Shown here piece after piece: positions 34,417 to 43,829 of a DNA stretch of 64,000 bases (the stretch's first letter is position 1; the number at the start of each line of letters is the position of its first letter). This DNA is from Lachnospiraceae bacterium OM04-12BH (GTDB taxonomy: Bacteria > Bacillota > Clostridia > Lachnospirales > Lachnospiraceae): assembly GCA_003490145.1 (NCBI GenBank), contig QULQ01000003.1, forward strand, positions 250,140-314,139. Direction: 5' to 3'. The position numbers were made by a program, and so were the translations under genes. Below the pieces are notes generated by a model. It had not been told where the DNA came from and searched no databases. It was given only the letters and a program-made list of their open reading frames with translations.

Positions 34417-36318
34417 TTACATCTGTATTGTAACTCCAACAAGAAAGGATTCCTCACCGGGAACAAGATCGAGATCACCGCCATGGCCTTCAATGATTTT
34501 TCGGACAGAGGAAAGCCCGATTCCGTGATCAGCGGATGCGCCCTTTCGGGAGAGGAATGTTTTTCCCTCCTGAAAGACCAGCCCGTCGTAAGTGTTTTCA
34601 ATCTTCAAAAAATACATATTGCCTTTGGTTTCGCCGGCAACTAAAATGCGGCGCACTCCTTGCTTTTGGCGGCTGCACGCCTCAACGGCATTGTCCAAAA
34701 GATTGCCTAGCACCGTACACAGTTCCACATCGGTAAGCGGCATCTGATCAGGAAGATCGAGCCGCACCTGAAATTCTGTCCCTTGTATCTGCGCCATGCC
34801 GTAGTAGTATTCAATCAGCGCATTTACGACGGGATTTTTACAGAACGCAACATAGGAGTGACCCGATGACGCCGCAACCTGTTCCTCTACCTGTAACAGG
34901 AAGGAGCAGATCTCCGTCTGCCCACGTTCAGAGGCCATGCGGTCTATGGTGTGCAGATGGTGTTTGATGTCGTGAATCAGCCTTCTGTTTTCTGCCGCTG
35001 CCTCAGAAACCTGACGGCTGTATTCGGTCTGCATAGAAAGCTGCCGGACGACCTGCTTGCGTTCTTCCTGAAAAATCAGGCTGTTTCCATACCCCTCTAC
35101 CACATCGCGCCAGAGGGAATAACCGATGGCGGCTGCTATGAAAAAGCTGCCCCATTCCACAAACCAACCGCCGATAACCGGCTCATAAACCGGCAGAAGG
35201 CGATCCCATATAAAGGCGCAGGTTGCGGCTGCCGCAGCATAGAAGATCGGCCTGCTCCGTTTTTCTCCTCTGTGAATGGCAAGCACAGCGATGATAAATA
35301 GATAGAGTGCAGATGCCGCCTTATACCAAAAGACCGATGCGGAGAAGAAACGAATAGCTCCAAGGGAGAGATGGGAAGCCATCATGCCATACAAAAACGC
35401 ATATACCAGGAAGGCAGCGCCCACTCCATTACTGATGGCCGCAGGCAGGAAGCCCGGCCTGCATATCCGGTTTTGCAGAACCATAATCAGCCAGGTAACC
35501 AGATAGATACAGAACAGTTCAATCGTGTACCAGGGGAATATGGAAACAGCAGTCAGCATATGAAGCACAGGATAGGATGACAGGCCGCACATGGCAAGGC
35601 AGATCAGTCCGAACAGGAATGTATTTTTCTGTTTCATCCGGCGGCTGAAATAAAAGGACAGCAGCGCACAGACAAAGGTAACCGTACAGCCAAAAAGGCA
35701 GAATGCAAACCGGATTCCTCTGGTTGTATTTACCGCCAGCATCGTTCCGAAAGCAGGCGGATAAACAATCCCTCCGTAAAAGTGGTCATAGTTGCTGACC
35801 GCTATGGTGAGTGTGACCGGTTTTCCGCCATGAAAAGTGACCATGCGGTTTTGAACCAATGGTGTCCCCTGTGCCGGTTCCCCCATTTGCAGGATCAGGT
35901 CTTGATCCAGATAAAGGTTGTAAGCAGAAAACACTTCCGGGATTTCCAGTGCATATGTTTCCTTCCGTTCCGGCAGAAAGAATGTCATCTGGTAAGTCCC
36001 GCAGCCATAGGGAGAAGGGCTTGCAGGACTGGAAAAATTGGTCTGCTCTCCGATGGAAAGGTAGCGCATATAATGGCTTTCATCCCGTATTTCTTCCGGG
36101 GTCAAAAGCGCGTCAGGATAAAATGCCCAGCCGGATACCAGAAAGCGCACCGGTGACTTTTGAAGTTCTTCCTCAGAAAGCGCCAGAATCCCATTTGCCG
36201 CCTGGATTGTGTCCTGGCTATATTTATTATTAAACTGATACAGGCCAAGAAAAAACAGGGATGAACACAGGCAGACCATACATAAAGCGGCATATTTTTT
36301 TACCACAGAAGATACCAT
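34417..36318 (-). CDS. 7TM sensor histidine kinase with GHKL ATPase domain
   Basis: A 633-residue membrane kinase. After an N-terminal membrane segment comes an extracellular domain (about 30-205) with beta-strand character, then seven hydrophobic spans (about 210-410), a layout like the 7TMR-DISM receptors. A coiled coil leads to a dimerisation helix with ENRRLIHDIKHHLHTI (phospho-acceptor His) and a GHKL ATPase with the N box LLDNAVEACS and the G box HGIGLSSVRKI. It begins one base after the surface-protein gene, with GGAGGCG before its ATG. No response regulator is next to it. Confidence 0.85.
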   Translation of the reverse strand: MVSSVVKKYAALCMVCLCSSLFFLGLYQFNNKYSQDTIQAANGILALSEEELQKSPVRFLVSGWAFYPDALLTPEEIRDESHYMRYLSIGEQTNFSSPASPSPYGCGTYQMTFFLPERKETYALEIPEVFSAYNLYLDQDLILQMGEPAQGTPLVQNRMVTFHGGKPVTLTIAVSNYDHFYGGIVYPPAFGTMLAVNTTRGIRFAFCLFGCTVTFVCALLSFYFSRRMKQKNTFLFGLICLAMCGLSSYPVLHMLTAVSIFPWYTIELFCIYLVTWLIMVLQNRICRPGFLPAAISNGVGAAFLVYAFLYGMMASHLSLGAIRFFSASVFWYKAASALYLFIIAVLAIHRGEKRSRPIFYAAAAATCAFIWDRLLPVYEPVIGGWFVEWGSFFIAAAIGYSLWRDVVEGYGNSLIFQEERKQVVRQLSMQTEYSRQVSEAAAENRRLIHDIKHHLHTIDRMASERGQTEICSFLLQVEEQVAASSGHSYVAFCKNPVVNALIEYYYGMAQIQGTEFQVRLDLPDQMPLTDVELCTVLGNLLDNAVEACSRQKQGVRRILVAGETKGNMYFLKIENTYDGLVFQEGKTFLSRKGASADHGIGLSSVRKIIEGHGGDLDLVPGEESFLVGVTIQM

Positions 36319-36319
36319 C

Positions 36320-38190
36320 TTATTTTCGCCTCCTCCTTAGGAAAAATTCACCGGCAGACAGAAGAAGCAGACAAGCCGGAATCAAAAAGAATATGGGCGA
36401 CCGGCTGTGCTCTGTGTCGGCAGCATGTGCCAGGGAAGCGGTATCTTCCTTTCCCACAATGGTGTAAGTCCCTGTATGGCTGATCTGAAAGGAAGCGGCT
36501 TTCGCCGTATCGTCGTAACCGGTCATGGGGATTTCCACGCCGCTTTCATCACAGAGGAACAATGTGCCGGCTGCCGGGTCATTTGGATAGGGCAGCATGA
36601 CAGAAACATCCGGCAGGGAGTTGAGCACAGTTCCATTGATGGAAGACGAAAAAGAAAAACCGCCATCCGTATCCTTTTGGATGATGACTTCAATCTGATC
36701 TTCGTTTTGGATACCCTCCGGCAAGGCGTCTTTGGGTATGCTGATAGTGATTCCCTGTTTGGAAAAGATGGCTCTTTGCTCCCCTGTTTGCAGCATCATC
36801 AAAAAGCGCGTGCCGGAAATCCGGTCAGTGGTTTCATCGAAGAACTCTGAAAAAGCAGGGCTTTTGGAATCCGCATCTTCCTCTGTATCACCGTTTGCCT
36901 GTTCCGATGGGAAATCGTATTTATCGATATCCATGGAATCATCCTTTCCATCCCGGGATGGCTCGGAAGGTTTGTGATCCGTAGAATCATTTTCTCCGCT
37001 GACCGAAGGTGCTTTTTCAGAATCATCGGAATCTTCAGGAGGCGGCTGAATGATGGTGTCAGGTGGATTTCCGCCTGCATCCCCTCCATCCCGGTCGCCT
37101 TCATGATACCCTTCAAGGACAATTTCATCTGCGTAGGTCAAGGACAGGATACCAGTCTGTCCGCCGTCATAATCAACCTGAAGGCGGTAACTGCTGCCCG
37201 GCGTCAGCAGACGGGTGGCAATCGAGAGCATTTCCCGCCCCACATAAACGCCACTTTCCAGACGGTTCCATGAACCGTTGTTTTCGGACAGCCATACGCT
37301 GATCTCATCCAGATTCCCCGGCGGTGTGACCCAAGGAAAATAAAGGTTTCCTCTGGCGGCCAGAAAACAGTTAATGTCCGGGCTGCCCGGAGCCTGAACA
37401 GAAACAGGAATTGTAATTTCAGGGAAATCGACACGATCCGCAAATATGGTATTTTCCGGTGCAGTCAGCCTTCCTGCTGCATGGTACAGTCCCACAGTAT
37501 TCAGATCAATACCGGAAAAATCCCATTCCACCACAGCGGTGTAGCTGGTTCCGTTTTCCGCATAGCATTCCAGATAATACGGGGAGGCGGCGAATAATTC
37601 TTCCAGCGCTTCAACTTCGCTGCCCTGCGGGAGCGCAAATGCATTTGTATAAGGATACCATTGCTCTATGGAAGTAATGACAGCAGGCGGCATTTCTTCC
37701 ACCCGGACGGAAATCTGAAGCTCCTGCAAGACAGCTTCACCAAAGGAATACCCCTCCGGCAGTTCAATCCGGCCTGCTGCGGCATATTCGCCCGGAGTGG
37801 TCTGGTCAATGGCCGAAAAATCCCATGCGACAGAAAATGTTTCCTGCCGGATTTCTTCACCTGCCGTTACAGTGGCGCAGACGGTTTGATACTGAAGGGC
37901 CAGCTGATAAATTTCCTCCAGGTCATCATCAGACGGTGTGGCTCTAAGGGGCAGGGTGAAATCCGGCAGGGAGAGCAGTTCGTCTTCCTTTTGTATTTCT
38001 GTGACAAGGACGAGGGATACTTCTTCCGATGCTTCCGGGGTTCCGATCTCCAGTGTCTCCGAAGCCTCGCTTTCTAAACCCGGCGGATTCTCCCTTCTTT
38101 CATCGGCATTGGCTGAGGTTGCAGTTTCAGCGGCAAATGCGGGGATACTGCCGGTGAAGCAGAGGATGTTGGATAGTGCGTAGGGGCGAC
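36320..38190 (-). pseudogene. Repeat-containing surface protein lacking its start codon
   Basis: A minus-strand frame open from 38227 to 36320 encodes about 630 residues: the second half of a signal peptide (ALSNILCFTGSIPAFAAE), a region with tandem Ig-like modules (WDFSAIDQTTPGEYAAAGRI and WDFSGIDLNTVGLYHAAGRL), an acidic Asp/Ser/Pro linker and a C-terminal membrane anchor ending in RRRRK, without LPxTG. No ATG, GTG or TTG precedes the signal region; the sequence upstream is element-derived AT-rich DNA. The gene has probably lost its first codons by insertion or deletion near 38188. A TTG at 37729 is in frame but would remove the signal. Confidence 0.7.
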
Positions 38191-38227
38191 AAACAAATAA
38201 AAATAAAAAAGGGACTTCCTCAATCCT

Positions 38228-38587
38228 TTAAGGGCTATGACAGTAACGGTTATAGTCTTTTTTATGCGGTAACTACCGTATGAAATGAAATCATATTTCC
38301 TAAAGCAAAGAAATACCCACCTACAATATTCCGCTATCTAATCCCCCGAAAACTAGCGGACGAGAAAATCATAAATCAGTGCCAAATGCAACAGCTATCA
38401 CTTACCGCATCAATTCTACTCACCAATGGCAGGCAAGAGAAAGAGAGACAGAAAAGCAAAAGAAAGAACCAAAGAAAAGTAAAAGACAGAGAGATAGAGA
38501 ATGATGTTAGTTAACTTATCAATCAATCCTATCAATCAATACTTATACATCTAACCATAGATGTACCACTACAGGAGGGCAAAGACC
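38228..38587 (+). other. AT-rich noncoding leader of the integrative-element fragment
   Basis: No gene is visible in these 360 bases. There is a purine-rich stretch (38440-38505) and an 11-base direct repeat TATCAATCAAT at 38517-38527 and 38530-38540, just ahead of the first element gene. Confidence 0.5.
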
Positions 38588-39196
38588 ATGAACAAAAGGC
38601 AAGAACAACAGATTGTAGACTATTACAGCACCACAGACAGATATATCCGCAGTGACCGCTATTCTGACAGCAATCAGACCGTATTCACAAAAGAGAATGA
38701 CAGATACCAGTGGCTTGTGTTGGAACAGAAAAGCCAGCATGATGTGGAGGTAAGACAGACCGACAGCCATGGAACAATAACAACAAGGGACAATTATGAA
38801 CTGACAAGGAATATCCCTAAATGTGTGGGTGTGGAACGCCTATGTAAGGACGCAAATATGCAGATTCCCTTTACTGCTGATGAAATCAATCTTATCTATC
38901 AGTTTGGGGAACAGAGCAAAGCAGAAACATGCGCTCATTTATCCGCAATCCTGCCACAGATAAAGGACAATGACACCAAGCAGATTGTATGTAGCACTTT
39001 GAAGAAATTAAATGTCCTGTCAGAAGAAACGTATGCGGAGTTGACTGCCACTACAAAAAGACGAAAACTGACAGAGCGTGACCACTCCATCAAGGTAAGA
39101 TTGTCAAAGGCAGAGAAACAATTAAAAGAACCGACAATTACCGAGGGAAAACAGAACAGGATTGGCAGAAAAGGAAAGGCAGGCATGGAGCTATGA
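38588..39196 (+). CDS. Integrative-element protein of unknown function
   Basis: About 202 residues, hydrophilic, no signal or membrane segment. I recognise the type from clostridial conjugative elements, where it precedes a small protein like the next gene, but not its function. The N-terminal half is rich in Tyr/Asp/Ser (YYSTTDRYIRSDRYSD), and the C-terminal 40 residues are very basic (KRRKLTERDHSIKVRLSKAEK). AGGAGG at 38573-38578 is 9 bases before ATG 38588. Its stop overlaps the start of the following gene (ATGA). Confidence 0.65.
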   Translation: MNKRQEQQIVDYYSTTDRYIRSDRYSDSNQTVFTKENDRYQWLVLEQKSQHDVEVRQTDSHGTITTRDNYELTRNIPKCVGVERLCKDANMQIPFTADEINLIYQFGEQSKAETCAHLSAILPQIKDNDTKQIVCSTLKKLNVLSEETYAELTATTKRRKLTERDHSIKVRLSKAEKQLKEPTITEGKQNRIGRKGKAGMEL

Positions 39197-39501
39197 AGCT
39201 GTCACGATATGAACAGGAAACCATTGTCAGCTACAATGCAGGGGAGCAGACCGCCACCATTTACACAAGGGATAAGGCAGTCATGCGGAAACTTGACACG
39301 TTGGTTGCCAACTTCCCCGATACATATAAGCTAGTGAAGCAGGACGAGGTATCTAAGACCTATTCCTTCCCGAAATCATTCGTCAGCTACCGCAAGCCCA
39401 GGGCGGTCAGTATGGAGCAGAGGGAACAAGCAAGAAAAAAAATTGGACTAATAAACAGTAAAAAAAGTTATATGTATGTGCAGAAAATGACGATAAAATA
39501 A
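39193..39501 (+). CDS. Small integrative-element protein
   Basis: A 102-residue hydrophilic protein starting MKLSRYEQETIVSYNAGE. The pattern YEQET...TIYTRDKAVMRKLD...FPKSFVSYRKPR is shared in outline with the small protein at 56322-56618 in the 8 kb mobilizable element, so both belong to a family of accessory proteins common in integrative elements. Function unknown. It is translationally coupled to the preceding gene. Confidence 0.65.
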   Translation: MKLSRYEQETIVSYNAGEQTATIYTRDKAVMRKLDTLVANFPDTYKLVKQDEVSKTYSFPKSFVSYRKPRAVSMEQREQARKKIGLINSKKSYMYVQKMTIK

Positions 39502-39595
39502 GTGAACGAAACGCAAAGTTGACAAGATGAAACCACAGATTGGTTGTTTTCCTCTATTGCTTAGAAGTAGAATATTTGCAGGAGGTGGATAAAAA

Positions 39596-40516
39596 ATGAC
39601 ATTAGGACAAAAATTAAAAGCACTATTGAAAGACAACAGTATGACGCAGGAGGATTTAGCCGAAAGATTGGAGGTATCCCGACAGGCAGTAGGAAAATGG
39701 GTAAATGATAAAGGAATCCCCGAAGTGGGTAAATTAGTACAAATCAGTAACCTATTCGGAGTGTCAATGGACTACCTGCTGAAAGAGGATTACGAAGAAA
39801 AAAACGTATCAGAAGAAAAAGCCATATCAAACAGCGGGTATTATGTCAGCCAAGAGATGTTGGATGGTTATTTGTCGTACAGTAGGCAGAATGTAAAGCA
39901 GATTACTGGAGGGATAAGCCTTTTTATATTGTCAAATGTCTTTGAGTGTTTTGGTCACCATAGCATGATAATGACTTTTCTTTTTTGGCTTACAATGATA
40001 GCAGGGATAATCATTATTATTTGGTATTATTTTCAGACCAAACAATATCAAGAAATCAAAAATGAACACCTTGCATTTGATGATAAGGTATTCAGGGAGT
40101 TTAAAAAGCAGAGAGAAAGCAGAAGAAAGAAATATGCAGTTATGATTATTGTAGGAGTTGTTATTCTTTTGGCAAGTTCTGAAATAGGACATTTTTTAAT
40201 GATTTATTTCGGACAGACAGCTTGCAATGTTTTTGAATGGATAGCTGATACGGTATGGTTAGCACTTATAATATGGGCGGGAATGTCTATGCATATTGAC
40301 AGCATTATCATTAAAAATACAGAACATACTCCTAAAAGTAGTCATATGAAAAGGTATCGTTGGGTATATATGGCATTTCCAGTTACAGTGGTTGCGGTTT
40401 TGATTGGAATGATAACAAACGTATGGAGTCCATATGCACCCATCATAATTCTGTTTTGTTGCTTATTGGTCACAACGTGTAAATTACTTATAGAAAGCAG
40501 GGGGAAAGATGAATAA
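39596..40516 (+). CDS. XRE-family regulator with membrane domain
   Basis: A 306-residue protein. Residues 1-65 are a helix-turn-helix domain (KALLKDNSMTQEDLAERLEVSRQAVGKW). The rest has several hydrophobic segments: two near residues 105-140, two around 185-230 and two near 260-300. Such membrane-bound XRE proteins are common in Firmicutes, often next to small secreted or membrane proteins. GGAGGTGG is just before the ATG. It overlaps the next lipoprotein gene by 8 bases, implying joint function, perhaps sensing. Confidence 0.8.
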   Translation: MTLGQKLKALLKDNSMTQEDLAERLEVSRQAVGKWVNDKGIPEVGKLVQISNLFGVSMDYLLKEDYEEKNVSEEKAISNSGYYVSQEMLDGYLSYSRQNVKQITGGISLFILSNVFECFGHHSMIMTFLFWLTMIAGIIIIIWYYFQTKQYQEIKNEHLAFDDKVFREFKKQRESRRKKYAVMIIVGVVILLASSEIGHFLMIYFGQTACNVFEWIADTVWLALIIWAGMSMHIDSIIIKNTEHTPKSSHMKRYRWVYMAFPVTVVAVLIGMITNVWSPYAPIIILFCCLLVTTCKLLIESRGKDE

Positions 40517-41003
40517 GAAAAGCTATATGAAAATCGGTATTCTACTTATGGTTGGACTGTTTATTTGTGCAGGATGTTCCGCACAACAGGGAGGAAAATA
40601 TACTGTAGAGGATTTAGATAACTTAGCTGAAATTAAAATATATTCAGCGGAGAATAATGAACTTATAAAAACAATAAATGATGAAGAACAGTTGTATCAA
40701 TATAACCAATGTTCGCTTTATGATGATTCGGACACAGAAGAACACCAACATAAATTGGAAAAAGACTTAGAGGGAGCAAAAGAGCAATACTATATGATTT
40801 CATACAAGTATCCTGTTGCACGCTTTGGTGGAGAAGAATTGGTAGAAAATACTACCATTACATTATATGAGGATAAAAATATTATCAAAATGACAGTGTC
40901 GGGAGAAAGCATAAAAGGTTTTTCTGTTCCAGAGGAATTTTTGGTTTTCTATTATGAAGTTTCCGAGGAAGAAATGAATTTTTATCATTCTTTAGTTGAA
41001 TGA
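40509..41003 (+). CDS. Small lipoprotein of unknown function
   Basis: A 164-residue predicted lipoprotein: the signal peptide MNKKSYMKIGILLMVGLF ends in lipobox ICAGC with Cys24. The mature part is acidic, contains LAEIKIYSAENNELIKTIND near its start and ends in a beta-rich region. I see no known enzymatic motif. The overlap with the membrane XRE regulator suggests a two-gene unit. Confidence 0.7.
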   Translation: MNKKSYMKIGILLMVGLFICAGCSAQQGGKYTVEDLDNLAEIKIYSAENNELIKTINDEEQLYQYNQCSLYDDSDTEEHQHKLEKDLEGAKEQYYMISYKYPVARFGGEELVENTTITLYEDKNIIKMTVSGESIKGFSVPEEFLVFYYEVSEEEMNFYHSLVE

Positions 41004-41037
41004 TATGTCTATTTATAAAAATTAATATTGCTTACCT

Positions 41038-41083
41038 ATGGTGGCAGTTATCCTAACGGACAACCTGTCACCATTTTTATTTT
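41038..41083 (+). terminator. Terminator at the end of the integrative-element fragment
   Basis: ATGGTGGCAG (41038-41047) pairs with CTGTCACCAT (41065-41074) with one mismatch, followed by TTTTATTTT. It lies 35 bases after the lipoprotein gene and just before the truncated surface gene. Confidence 0.7.
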
Positions 41084-43581
41084 CAAGAACTATTAACACA
41101 TGCCGCTGTACTGCGGCTGGGCAAGGGCGTAGCTGGACTAAAGGATGTAATGGTTTCTTCTGGCAAGGCGGAGATAGTTATAGAGAAGGGAGCAAAAATA
41201 CCTGATACGTTTACAGGAGATGAAAGTAATCTGAATGCCAGCATCTACTGCAATCATGACTCTGCTGGCGATATTGCCAGCAGAATAAAGCAAGGAGCCA
41301 GCGCATTTAAGGTATGGTTTCCGATAGAGCTTGGTGGTATCACTCTGCCCACAGACAAAGAAAATGACACAAATGTCACGCAGAGGGACGGTGCAACCTA
41401 CGGATTGTACAGCAATGGAGGTACGACGGACCAGAAAATTAAGGTCACGGGCGAGGTCTGCTCTTATGAGCCTTATGGCGGCAATGCAGTAAAGATAGAT
41501 ACGACAGACCTTTCCTTCACGATGCCGTCTTCTAAGGTAACCCTTATGCAAAGGATGAGACACCAGAACCAAATGCAACAGCAAAATTCGGTACAGTAAC
41601 TTATAAGTATGCAACAGCAGCTTCAGATGGTACTGCATATAAGGCACCTTCAGACGAATCTGCATATACAGATGCCATACCTGTAAATGCAGGAATCTAT
41701 GCAGTAAAGGCTTATGTTGCAGAGACAGATAACTATGCAGGACTTACAAGTGATCCGGTCGTATTTACGATTAACAAAGCAGCGAAAGCTCCGAATATGC
41801 CAGAAACTACAATGGCTCCGGCACACAGCACAAAGAAGGTTGGCGATATTACGCTTCCGGATGGATGGAGCTGGCAGGAGGATGATAAGGACACAGCGCT
41901 TGCAGATGGTGTGGCAGTAACAGCGACCGCGGTTTATACAGGAGCTGACGAGGGCAACTACGAGACAGAAAGTGTAAGCATTACGATTACAAGAAGCGAA
42001 TGTGATCACACACATACTGAAATACGGAATCAGCGGGAAGCAACCTGCAAAGAGGAGGGCTATACCGGAGATACTTACTGTAAGGATTGTGGTGAAAAGC
42101 TTGCCGCTGGTACAACAATCGAGAAAAAACCGCACAAGGTCGGAACACCGGCTGCCTGCGTATCAAAAGCAGTATGCAGTGTTTGTAGTGAAACCTTTGG
42201 TGAAGTGGATGCTACGAACCATGTGCATACAACCGTGAAGAACCGAAAGGAAGCAACCTGTACGCAGACCGGATACGCAGGAGATACCTATTGTACGGAC
42301 TGTGATAAACTTCTGAGTACCGGAAAAGAGCTGGCGGCATTGGGACATGATTATAAAGCAACAGTAACAAAGCAGCCAACAACAACCGAGGAAGGCATCA
42401 GAACCTACACCTGCACCAGATGCAACAGCAGCTACACAGAGAGCATTGCGAAGCTGCCGGAGGAACAGCACACTCACAACTATACGGGAAGCATTACGAA
42501 GGAAGCAACTTGTACAGAGGCAGGGGTAAGGACATATACCTGTTCCTGTGGAGACAGCTACACGGAGAATATTCCGGCAACAGGACACAGCTATGTATCA
42601 AAAGTAACCAAGGCTGCAACGACAACTGAGGAAGGCATCATGACCTACACCTGCTCCAAGTGCGGACACAGTTACACACAGCCGATCGCTAAGATCAAGT
42701 CCAATGGTAATGAAAATCAGAATCCAAAGTCCGATGATAGCAGCAAGGATAATGGCAGCCAAAACCAGAAACCGCAGTCTGGCACAGACAATGGTAATCA
42801 GAATCAGAAGTCACAGCCTGATATGGATAATGGTAAGGACAATGGTACTTCAATTAAGCCATACGTCAAGGATGACAGCGGCAAGGAAGGATGGGATGTT
42901 ATCAAGCCACAGCTTGAAGAAGCTAAAGCAGGCGATACGGTAACGGTTGCCATGAACGGAACAACTGTAGTACCGAAAGATGTAATTGACAGTATCAAGG
43001 GCAAAGATACAACACTTGTTCTGGATATGGGAAATGGTCTTTCCTGGAAGATTTATGGAAAGGATATTACTGATGCAGCCGGAGATATTGATTTTGATGT
43101 GACAGTCGGAGCCGACGCAGGAAAATCCATTCCTGTGGATGTGATCAACAACGTGACCGGGGAACGTTCTTCCTTGAACCTGACTCTTGCTTATGACGGA
43201 GAGTTTGGATTTACAGCCACATTGACCGTCAACATGGAATCAAAGAATGCAGGACTGTATGCGAACCTGTTCTACTACAATGAACAGACCGGAGAACTGG
43301 AATTTATCAGCGCCGGACAGATTGATCCGGATGGAAATGTGGAACTTGAATTTACCCATGCATCAGATTACACGATCGTTGTTGATGCCAAGATTATGAG
43401 TGATAACGGTCAGGCAGACAACAAAGCAGATGAAAACATTCCTGCATCTAAGACAGATGACAGCACTTCAAAATATGCATGGAATAATACGATAATCATT
43501 ATTATAGGTATCTGTATTATACTGATTGTTTTTGGAGCCGTATTCTATGTAAGAAAAAAGAGTGGTTCTGAGGAAGAATAA
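41084..43581 (+). pseudogene. Repeat-rich surface protein, 5'-truncated and frameshifted
   Basis: The frame is open from 41084 without a plausible signal peptide, so the 5' end is missing. A single-base loss near 41544 moves the frame: before it reads SSKVTL, after it YAKDETPEPNATAKFG, and the protein then continues to 43581. After the shift come an MBG/Ig-like module (GTVTYKYATAASDGTAY...), about five modules of 40-45 residues with paired CxxC motifs (42004-42690), an Asn/Gln/Ser-rich linker, another beta-rich domain and a C-terminal membrane anchor (NNTIIIIIGICIILIVF) with RKKSGSEEE. A shorter product from ATG 41797 is possible but would not be secreted. Confidence 0.75.
42004..42690 (+). 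repeat. Tandem CxxC-containing modules in the surface protein
   Basis: Repeats of 40-45 residues with a recurring pattern: ATC, then GY or GIRTYTC, CxxC or CxCG, SYTE, and ATGH or ALGH. Examples are REATCKEEGYTGDTYCKDCG, KEATCTQTGYAGDTYCTDCD and KEATCTEAGVRTYTCSCG. Each carries one paired-cysteine knuckle plus histidines, so metal binding or disulfide bonding is possible. Confidence 0.75.
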
Positions 43582-43622
43582 ATATCTGAAATTAAAATGA
43601 AATAATTAAGAAGTAAGAAAAG

Positions 43623-43655
43623 AGACAGTGCCATTGATTGGTGCTGTCTTTTTTT
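43623..43655 (+). terminator. Terminator after the surface-protein gene
   Basis: AGACAGTGCCA (43623-43633) pairs with TGGTGCTGTCT (43639-43649), including two G-U pairs, followed by seven T. The 170 bases up to the AraC gene hold nothing I recognise. Confidence 0.75.
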
Positions 43656-43829
43656 ATGATATTGGTTCATATTGGAACTCAATTGACCTTGAAGCAGTAC
43701 TGGTTGAAGAAAGCAAATTGCCCAAGAAGCTTGACTAATTTTAAATTTGCAGAGCTGAGAAGATGAGTTGGACATAATACCCAGCGGCTCCTTTCCGATG
43801 TAATCAGCGTTTCCCTATCTTATCTATTG

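Noticed and set aside
36320..37729. Reading the left surface protein as a complete gene from TTG 37729
   Set aside because: The same frame continues upstream through a further Ig-like module and a signal-peptide core, so a start at 37729 would discard the export signal.
42004..42690. Possible CRISPR array because of tandem repetition
   Set aside because: The repeats are coding, diverged and in frame with cysteine modules; there are no identical short repeats with unique spacers, and no CRISPR array was seen elsewhere in the window.
41797..43581. Reading the right surface protein as a complete gene from ATG 41797
   Set aside because: The frame is open upstream into an Ig-like module and the ATG has no ribosome site or signal peptide; the gene is better read as truncated and frameshifted.
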